In this document: piece by piece, positions 6,216 to 11,345 of the stretch
Layout: each line of letters opens with the position of its first letter
Numbering within the stretch: the first letter of the stretch is position 1
Assembly (NCBI GenBank): GCA_002291845.1
Contig: DBAU01000097.1
Span: 1 to 11,345 of the forward strand
Direction: 5' to 3'
DNA length: 11,345 nt
Source of the DNA: Alphaproteobacteria bacterium UBA1002
GTDB lineage: Bacteria > Pseudomonadota > Alphaproteobacteria > Rickettsiales > UBA998
Made by a program: the position numbers and the translations under genes
Notes under the pieces: generated by a model
Told to the model about the DNA's origin: nothing
Databases searched by the model: none
Seen by the model: the letters and a program-made list of their open reading frames with translations, nothing else

Positions 6216-6647
6216 ATGAGCACTTGTCCCATTACCCGCAGAATTTTGGTGATTCTGAGCTTTTTTGGTTTACACCCCAGCGCTAATGCCCAGTCCCTGA
6301 CCTCCTCCAACCTGGCCCTGATGCCCGACCGCGGCCTCTCCTACACCTACGCCCCGGAGCGCACCCCCCTGCTGGATGTGTATGTCACGCTTGGCGCCAT
6401 GGATCAAACGCAGCAGCAGCGCCTGCCGTGGGATCGTGAGCGCATGCACCAGGTGCAGCAACCAGCCTTCAACTTCCGTACCGGGATGAATCTGCATCTG
6501 GGGAAGCAAACAATGCTGAACCTTGACGCCCGACAGCGCGAGCAAGTGGGCGGACTCACCCAAGCAGAATTACGCCCGGATACCGCGCGCCTGATCGATA
6601 ATAATCAACCGTGGGATTTCCGGGTGGGGCTGAGCTACCGCTGGTAA
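6216..6647 (+). CDS. small exported protein, possibly outer-membrane associated
   Basis: I do not recognise this 143-residue protein. Residues 1-25 form a clear Sec signal peptide: a short basic start (two Arg at 8-9), a hydrophobic core (10-18) and a likely cleavage after Ala-Asn-Ala at residue 25. The mature part is polar and Gln-rich (QTQQQR near 64-69), has alternating hydrophobic stretches (RTGMNLHL, RVGLSYRW) and ends in a terminal aromatic residue (Tyr-Arg-Trp). That ending resembles the C-terminal signal of outer-membrane beta-barrel proteins, but at about 118 mature residues it would be a very small barrel or a fragment of one. It has its own ribosome site and an AT-rich upstream region and is isolated by the metY terminator. 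Its stop is one base away from the stop of the convergent reverse-strand gene. Confidence 0.75.
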   Translation: MSTCPITRRILVILSFFGLHPSANAQSLTSSNLALMPDRGLSYTYAPERTPLLDVYVTLGAMDQTQQQRLPWDRERMHQVQQPAFNFRTGMNLHLGKQTMLNLDARQREQVGGLTQAELRPDTARLIDNNQPWDFRVGLSYRW

Positions 6648-6648
6648 A

Positions 6649-7215
6649 TCAGGCGGTGAGCGCCATCATCTGCGCACGGCGGCGCAGTTCATCAGTATCC
6701 ATCATCGCGCCCATGGGTGAAGGCAGGCGCATAGTCACCGCTTCCGCTACCGCTATGGGCTGCACGGGAGCATCACGCATCCAGTCGAGGCGCAGCTCCG
6801 CCATCACACGCTGTGTAACTGCTGGTGCGGGAGCAACAACTACGGCTGTTTTGACGGGTGCAGCAGGTGATTCTTTCGGCTTTGCGGCCTGCTCGATAGC
6901 CCTTGCATCCTGTATCACCGGACGCTGGGGCATGCTGGTAACGAATCTGGTCGCTTCTGTTCTTTCAGTCATTATGTGAGAAGTACGCGTGGCGGACGCC
7001 TCTACCGCTTCGGCGGCACGTTGGCAGGCAATGATCTGTTCTACACTGCGATCTCCAGCCCCGTGCAGGCGCATCTCATCTGCTTCACGGCATGCGACCT
7101 GTTGCTGGTGAAAAAGCTGCATGATCGCACCAAAGTCAGGCGCGGCATAAAACGAGCCTACGCTGATTGCTTCCGCAGGTTGTCCGTGAATAGAGGTGCC
7201 AACATATATACTCAT
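6649..7215 (-). CDS. hypothetical Ala/Gln/Met-rich protein
   Basis: I recognise no family in this 188-residue protein. The N-terminal third (about 1-70) contains aromatic and aliphatic residues that could fold (SVGSFYAAPDFGAIMQLFHQ). The middle (about 71-145) is Ala/Pro/Glu/Thr-rich and looks like a linker, including PAAPVKTAVVVAPAPAV. The C-terminus (about 146-188) has short helical segments that end in an Arg-rich, Met-rich tail. No signal peptide or membrane segment is visible. The start is the ATG at 7215; there is no Shine-Dalgarno sequence, while TATTAT (7222-7227) lies six bases upstream, so the mRNA may be leaderless. It follows another unrecognised gene by 74 bp on the same strand, and the two may be co-expressed. 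Confidence 0.6.
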   Translation of the reverse strand: MSIYVGTSIHGQPAEAISVGSFYAAPDFGAIMQLFHQQQVACREADEMRLHGAGDRSVEQIIACQRAAEAVEASATRTSHIMTERTEATRFVTSMPQRPVIQDARAIEQAAKPKESPAAPVKTAVVVAPAPAVTQRVMAELRLDWMRDAPVQPIAVAEAVTMRLPSPMGAMMDTDELRRRAQMMALTA

Positions 7216-7289
7216 AACATAATAATAGCAGGTAAGGCCTCAGCCGTGTGTGAAGGTTTTATGAGATTGGGATGTCAATTTAATGACAA

Positions 7290-7835
7290 TTAGCCGCGGC
7301 CCATATTGACGGATTCCCGGACGGCAAGATCCGTTGTAGCGGCGGGCAGTAATCCAAAATGGGCACTCTCAGGAATATGATGGCATGCACCAATCACCTG
7401 CGAAGAAAGGCAAATGCCTTCCCCAGCGATCAAAGCAGCAAAATTCGACCGAGGCCCGGCTGGAGAAGGCGGGGTGGAATCCATATCCGCAAGCGATGCC
7501 TGACGGGCGGCCAGCTCAGTAGATGGTGGGGCCTCCGCAATCACCGATGAAGGACCTACCTCCGTCGTCGTGGGAGCTGCAGCAGGCGTTTCGCCGGTAC
7601 CCCCTGACACTTCATTCCGGCGTAACAGAGCCTCTATTTGCTGATTATAGGCATCCGCGGTGAGTCGCATATCGACACGGACGGGGCGCACAGGACCCTG
7701 CGCCATGCCTTCTTGTGCCTCATTTCCTCCCCCTTCAGCATTCCCCTCACCCGTCTGAAATGCCTGAAGAATAGCAGCTAGCTCCGCCCCTTGTGGGAGA
7801 ATGTCAGCAAATGAGGAATCTTCTATGCGTGCCAT
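7290..7835 (-). CDS. hypothetical Pro/Ala/Glu-rich protein
   Basis: I recognise no family in this 181-residue protein. A short helical N-terminus (residues 1-27, with ELAAILQAFQTG) is followed by a Gly/Glu-rich stretch (28-46), a possible structured piece with RLTADAYNQQIEALLRRNE (57-75), a long Thr/Pro/Ala/Glu linker (76-130), and a C-terminal part with two cysteines (SNFAALIAGEGICLSSQVIGACHH, about 129-152). No signal peptide or membrane segment is seen. It is largely low-complexity, acidic and probably partly disordered. The start is the ATG at 7835. A TACAAT box at 7842-7847 lies six bases upstream, and TTGACG at 7862-7867 is a good -35 but only 14 bp away. Downstream lies another Ala-rich unknown gene. 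The shared style of the two suggests a lineage-specific pair, without clear homology between them. Confidence 0.6.
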   Translation of the reverse strand: MARIEDSSFADILPQGAELAAILQAFQTGEGNAEGGGNEAQEGMAQGPVRPVRVDMRLTADAYNQQIEALLRRNEVSGGTGETPAAAPTTTEVGPSSVIAEAPPSTELAARQASLADMDSTPPSPAGPRSNFAALIAGEGICLSSQVIGACHHIPESAHFGLLPAATTDLAVRESVNMGRG

Positions 7836-7863
7836 AATTCTATTGTACCTGATTTACGGCGCG

Positions 7864-7901
7864 TCAATATGAAGCTTTTATGACAATTCCTTCAATATTG
7901 A
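7864..7901. repeat. imperfect inverted repeat between grxB and the next gene
   Basis: TCAATAT-GAAG (7864-7874) pairs with CTTC-A-ATATTGA (7890-7901), an 11-bp stem with a single bulged A and a 15-nt loop, in the 70-bp gap after the grxB stop. It lacks a T-run, so it is at best a weak terminator for grxB. On the reverse strand the TTGACG -35-like box of the next gene overlaps one arm. Confidence 0.45.
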
Positions 7902-7905
7902 GGGG

Positions 7906-8553
7906 TTATTGGGCCATGGCATCATGCAGCGGGATAGCGCTTTGTGCCGCCATATGCCGACGATACGCCTCCACAAGTGGGGGGTATTCCATCCCTTTGA
8001 CAATGGAGAGAGAACGTAGTGTCGCAAACAAATGAATGTCATCCTCAGACAAGGCACCGTGCACGGCTGACTCGGAACGAATCAATGGAGCCAGTGCCTG
8101 CAGATGCTGATTGGCCTGGTCCAGAAGTTCCGGCGTGCGGGCGCGCAGTGTGGCAAACGGACCTTTCATTGCCTCTTTTTTGCGGATGAAATACTGACGC
8201 GCGCTTTCCGTGGCGAATTCTTCCAGCGGAGCCTCCACCCACCGCGGCATAACCAGCGGGCTTACATACGTACGGGATTCTTCAAGCCATGCCGCCACAG
8301 CGGTATCGCCGCCGGGCGCGAGTAAGGGCGCACCCTCTACCCCGTCGACATAGCGCACAATATCCATGCTTTCCGGCATAAAGCGGCCATCCGGCAGGGC
8401 CAGAATGGGCACCATTTTTTGGCCAATCATACGGATGGGCGTAGCCTCATCATCGTTCAAAAGCGTAACCAATGTCAGTGGCAGCTTCTTCAGCCCAAAA
8501 ATCATCCGGGCTTTTACGCAGTATGGGCAATGGTCGTAGATAAATAGTTTCAT
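7906..8553 (-). CDS. grxB: glutaredoxin 2 (GST-fold)
   Basis: Grx2 is a glutathione-dependent thiol-disulfide oxidoreductase of the cytoplasm with a glutathione-transferase fold. The 215-residue product has exactly the length of E. coli Grx2. Its N-terminus closely follows that protein: an MKLFIYDHCPYC start with the redox pair Cys9-Pro-Tyr-Cys12, then the glutathione-contact segments GQKMVPIL and MPESMDIVRYVD, and the all-helical C-terminal domain containing the LSEDDI-F motif. I start it at the ATG at 8553; the frame extends 60 codons further back, but that stretch overlaps the 3' end of the upstream gene in another frame. It begins seven bases after the stop of the adenosine-deaminase-like gene without its own ribosome site, so translation is probably coupled. 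TATAAC six bases before the ATG could also act as a -10 box. Grx2 is chiefly a gammaproteobacterial protein. Confidence 0.95.
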   Translation of the reverse strand: MKLFIYDHCPYCVKARMIFGLKKLPLTLVTLLNDDEATPIRMIGQKMVPILALPDGRFMPESMDIVRYVDGVEGAPLLAPGGDTAVAAWLEESRTYVSPLVMPRWVEAPLEEFATESARQYFIRKKEAMKGPFATLRARTPELLDQANQHLQALAPLIRSESAVHGALSEDDIHLFATLRSLSIVKGMEYPPLVEAYRRHMAAQSAIPLHDAMAQ

Positions 8554-8560
8554 GGAAGTG

Positions 8561-10990
8561 TTATAGACGCGAAACGCGCTGAATACCAGTCCCGGGGGGC
8601 GTATGCTCTGGCGATATCCGCTCAACTGCTGCAACACTGGCAGCGTATGCATCGGATAAGAAATCCTCCGTAAGTGGCGCCAAGAATAACTCTGGGCGCT
8701 TGCGATGCAGTGCACACACCAGATCGTACGCATTCTCGACGGCCGATTCAGGCATCATGCGGGCCTTATCCAGCGACGCCCCCTCAGCACAGCGAAGTAG
8801 AAACACTGGCAAGTCAGACTGCTTGGCCAACAGTACAATGTCACGCGTAAAGGCGGCTCCCCCCGCAGCGACCACCACCCCATGCCGCGAAGTCGCCAGT
8901 CGTACCAGCGCTTCAGGAACATAAAGAAAACCGCGATGAATCAGCTCTGCATGCGTCAGATGCGGTGCCAGCGAACGCATCCGCTCGCCCAACAACTCAT
9001 TCCAGTGCTCGACTGTTATCATCCCCAGCACGGTAAAAGGCGTCCCCCCTCGTGCCGTTAAGGCACGCGCCAGCTCAGCCACAATTCCTTTTTCTTTGCT
9101 GCGGCCATGCACAAACATCACTTTTCCCGGATCAAGCACGCGCGCCATGAGATCCACTGCGATCGCGGTTTCGCGCTGACTGGGCGCAGACATTCGTGCC
9201 CAACTATTGCCCGATGCTCCAGCCAGCACCACCGGTGTGAGTCCCTGAAATCCGCTGCTCACTTCCGCAGAACTCACCAGCTCCACCGGAAGATGCTCAC
9301 GCAGAACCACTGGCGTGCGTTCTGCTGGCAGCCCATAAGCAGGAGAGCGGACACGCTGGCATGCGTCCGCCAGCTGCTCCACAAATGCATCCACCTGAGA
9401 TGGAAAATCCGGGTAGCGACGTTGCAGACGTATTTCCTTATCGGCACTGTAGGCGCGCTGGCGAGCAATCAACGTTTCCTGCGACGCGCGCAACCATTGC
9501 TGGCCTTCCGCATCGAGCAACCCCGATTCAGCAGCCAGTCCCAGTTGCTCCGCCGAGGTGACATAGATTCCGCTACCATCCGTACCAAGCACATAATCAA
9601 TACCGAAACGACGACAGGGCTCAAAAGGGATCTGCTCCAGACGGTCCATGTTATTGAGCGCAATGTTTGAGTCAGGATTGAACTCAAGCACAACAAGCTT
9701 TTGCTCCGCTAGCTGCGCCGCCAGAGTGAGGCTTTTAGCATCCAACCCATGTAATGCATGCCCTACCCGCACACGAACACTGAATTCATTGGCAAGCTTA
9801 AGCACCTCGTACACATTGTCCGGATTCTTTGCATTCTCTCCGGCATGCACTCGAATGGTGAACTCGCGGTGAGGGCCACGGTGAATCCATCGCGCCAGTG
9901 ATTGCAGCTCATCCATCAGGTGTGACGTTTTATTAGTTTCATAACCAATAATATCCGCACCCACAATGTAGGGACTCTCTGCAAGGAGTTTTGTTTTTTC
10001 AATGAGGGGATGCAACTCGGCGCGACTCAGCGTGCGTGGAATCCCGACCAGAAAGCGTAAGTCGACGCCGTATTTCTGACGCACACGCGGCACGGCGTGA
10101 TGAATGGCGGCAAGATTCTCCGGCCGTTCAATACCTGCCATGGTAATTTCTGCGTAGCGTACACCCTGACGCCGATAATTCTCACCAATTTTCATCAAGG
10201 TTGGCACCAGCAACTCCGGCTGCTTGGCCAGTGGGTAGCGGAAGCGGTAACAGGTGCGCTCCATATCGGCGAAGGTGCATTGCCGGTCAAACGGCGCATC
10301 CATGGCCGCCGCCAGACGCTTGCGGACCTTATTGGGCAGATCCGCCACCGCGATGGCATCTTCCTGTGCAGGCAGATGCGCTTCTTCATCACGCAGCGGC
10401 GGAAAAATAACCCGCTTTACCCGTTGGCGAGCCAGACCATCCACCATGCGGCCAGCACAGCCTATCTCTGCCAGCAAGCGCACCGGATAGGCCAATCCAT
10501 GCCCGGCGGCAATGGCCAGAAGATCGCTTCCCGGAAGCTCACCCGAGCTATGGGTATGAAAATCGCTAAAAATAAGACCGCGGGCGTCTACCCCTGCGCA
10601 GCGTAGGTATGGGCGTCCTGCTTCGAACTCACCAATGATACGTAGTTCGCTGACGGTAAGAAGCAAGTGCAGTGGCGTTAGCCCGGCATCTAACGTCCCC
10701 TGCATCCAGCATTGCTGATTTAGCCAAACGGCCAGCTGCTTCTTGCTCCGCCGCGCCAGATTAACCTGCCCCCTCGCTTGATGGTGGTTCTGACAAAGGA
10801 GCGAAACCTCCTGCGCATCAACGGTGATCCGCAAATGGCGGAGTAAGCGCACAAGTAAGTGGGGACCGGTCGCTTCAGGCAGCAGCAGCGCCACATGCAG
10901 GACATCTCCCGGCTGGCGCTGAAAGCGCAATCGGCAGGTTCGCGAAGCATCAAGAAAGACGGTGAGGGCAGGAAATTCTGAACCAGTCAT
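8561..10990 (-). CDS. adenosine-deaminase-like protein with C-terminal SLOG-like Rossmann domain
   Basis: This 809-residue protein joins three parts. Residues 1-140 match nothing I know. Residues about 141-560 are an adenosine/AMP-deaminase-type amidohydrolase: the metal pair His145-x-His147 in DFHTHSSGE, RYAEITM (278-284), His382 and Glu385 in HAGE, His411 in VGH, EFNPDSN (436-442), and Asp471 in GTDGSG. Classical ADA reads TDDP there, so the second Asp is Gly. An insertion lengthens the part between HxH and the barrel core (about 150-255). Residues about 585-765 look like a Rossmann-type SLOG/DprA-LOG domain: a strand with AGASG (590-594), FVHGRS (626-631) and AAGGAAFTRDI (708-718). SLOG domains bind or process nucleotides, so a role in nucleotide signalling or defence is possible. 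RdrB of RADAR is a comparably large deaminase, but no rdrA lies upstream. Deaminase activity and substrate are unproven. grxB follows by seven bases. Confidence 0.85.
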   Translation of the reverse strand: MTGSEFPALTVFLDASRTCRLRFQRQPGDVLHVALLLPEATGPHLLVRLLRHLRITVDAQEVSLLCQNHHQARGQVNLARRSKKQLAVWLNQQCWMQGTLDAGLTPLHLLLTVSELRIIGEFEAGRPYLRCAGVDARGLIFSDFHTHSSGELPGSDLLAIAAGHGLAYPVRLLAEIGCAGRMVDGLARQRVKRVIFPPLRDEEAHLPAQEDAIAVADLPNKVRKRLAAAMDAPFDRQCTFADMERTCYRFRYPLAKQPELLVPTLMKIGENYRRQGVRYAEITMAGIERPENLAAIHHAVPRVRQKYGVDLRFLVGIPRTLSRAELHPLIEKTKLLAESPYIVGADIIGYETNKTSHLMDELQSLARWIHRGPHREFTIRVHAGENAKNPDNVYEVLKLANEFSVRVRVGHALHGLDAKSLTLAAQLAEQKLVVLEFNPDSNIALNNMDRLEQIPFEPCRRFGIDYVLGTDGSGIYVTSAEQLGLAAESGLLDAEGQQWLRASQETLIARQRAYSADKEIRLQRRYPDFPSQVDAFVEQLADACQRVRSPAYGLPAERTPVVLREHLPVELVSSAEVSSGFQGLTPVVLAGASGNSWARMSAPSQRETAIAVDLMARVLDPGKVMFVHGRSKEKGIVAELARALTARGGTPFTVLGMITVEHWNELLGERMRSLAPHLTHAELIHRGFLYVPEALVRLATSRHGVVVAAGGAAFTRDIVLLAKQSDLPVFLLRCAEGASLDKARMMPESAVENAYDLVCALHRKRPELFLAPLTEDFLSDAYAASVAAVERISPEHTPPGTGIQRVSRL

Positions 10991-10995
10991 GCATT

Positions 10996-11024
10996 ATTCT
11001 AGCACAAGGCGTGCCAGCATCCAA
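10996..11024 (-). promoter_or_regulatory. predicted promoter of the deaminase-like gene, probably leaderless
   Basis: On the reverse strand TTGGAT (11019-11024) and TAGAAT (10996-11001) are separated by 17 bp. The -10 box ends five bases before the ATG at 10990, and no Shine-Dalgarno sequence is present, so the mRNA likely begins at the start codon. The layout matches that upstream of hslO. Confidence 0.55.
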
Positions 11025-11269
11025 CGCCATGGAAAGCCGGCCAAGGCCAACCGCGTCCCTCTCCCGCCATTTATAACGCCGCACTCCACGCAGCAGCACC
11101 CCCCACATATTCCAAATTACCCCTTGATAAATATTAATTATATTAGCAATCATCGTTTTCTGGGCGCGGCCATGTATCCCCACGCCACCCGCGTTAGGGC
11201 TTGCAACTTGAGCAGGGCTTGTCTAAGGTCGCGCGCTCCTGATTGATACAATTGTCAGGACCAAGGAGT
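11025..11269. other. intergenic region without a recognisable gene
   Basis: The gap between the deaminase-like gene and the tRNA spans 279 bp in total. It contains an AT-rich tract (about 11110-11150) and, next to the tRNA, a possible -10 box TACAAT (11247-11252) within the inverted repeat TCCTGA/TCAGGA (11237-11242 and 11255-11260). Open frames here lack ribosome sites and coding character. I see no further gene. Confidence 0.5.
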
Positions 11270-11344
11270 CGGGGCGTAGCGCAGCCTGGTTAGCGCACTA
11301 GTCTGGGGGACTAGGGGTCGCTGGTTCGAATCCAGTCGCCCCGA
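11270..11344 (+). tRNA. tRNA-Pro, anticodon GGG
   Basis: The 75-nt sequence folds into a complete cloverleaf. The acceptor stem CGGGGCG (11270-11276) pairs perfectly with CGCCCCG (11337-11343). The D stem is GCGC/GCGC. The anticodon stem CTAGT/ACTAG holds the loop CTGGGGG, giving anticodon GGG for proline codons CCC and CCU with G37 next to it. The T arm is GCTGG-TTCGAAT-CCAGT with one G-U pair, and the discriminator is A. The window stops one base later, so whether CCA is encoded cannot be seen. Confidence 0.97.
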
Positions 11345-11345
11345 C

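Noticed and set aside
8554..8733. 60-residue extension of GrxB
   Set aside because: It overlaps the 3' end of the deaminase-like gene in another frame, and the ATG at 8553 gives exactly the Grx2 length and N-terminus.
6092..11345. Integrative island attached to the tRNA-Pro
   Set aside because: The tRNA 3' end points out of the window to the right, so an element integrated there would lie outside; no integrase or flanking repeat is seen within the window.
1..11345. CRISPR array, insertion sequence or prophage
   Set aside because: No regularly spaced repeats, transposase, integrase or phage structural genes are visible.

Overview
The window looks like chromosomal DNA from a bacterium, most likely an alphaproteobacterium. 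Three things point that way: argF and hslO lie close together on the same strand, a neighbourhood I know from many alphaproteobacteria; coding is mostly GC-rich (68% in one argF stretch I counted); and at least two genes seem to lack Shine-Dalgarno leaders, which is common in that class. The assignment is an inference.

Left part (1-3666): the 3' portion of argF (ornithine carbamoyltransferase), then a low-GC, reverse-strand gene of unknown function (966-1535) lying between argF and hslO (redox chaperone Hsp33). Next come a 78-residue membrane protein that resembles PGPGW-type proteins and, convergent with it, queH (epoxyqueuosine reductase, the last step of queuosine synthesis).

Middle part (3667-6091): a BetI-like TetR-family regulator, followed on the same strand by a PLP-dependent O-acetylhomoserine sulfhydrylase (metY type). 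A 17-bp palindrome sits exactly over the predicted -10 box of the sulfhydrylase gene, so the regulator may act there. A strong intrinsic terminator ends this unit.

Right part (6092-11345): a small secreted or outer-membrane-like protein, two unrecognised Ala/Pro-rich proteins on the reverse strand, and a reverse-strand pair made of an 809-residue adenosine-deaminase-like protein and, 7 nt downstream, glutaredoxin 2 (grxB). The 809-residue protein is the most unusual object here. It has an unknown N-terminal region, an ADA-fold amidohydrolase with most metal and catalytic positions kept but the usual Asp-Asp pair changed to Asp-Gly, and a C-terminal Rossmann-like domain resembling SLOG nucleotide-binding domains. 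A tRNA-Pro(GGG) ends the window.

The argF, hslO, queH, metY and grxB products and the tRNA are recognised firmly. The reverse-strand islet gene, the secreted protein and the two Ala/Pro-rich proteins are not recognised. I see no CRISPR array, insertion sequence, integrase or transposase.
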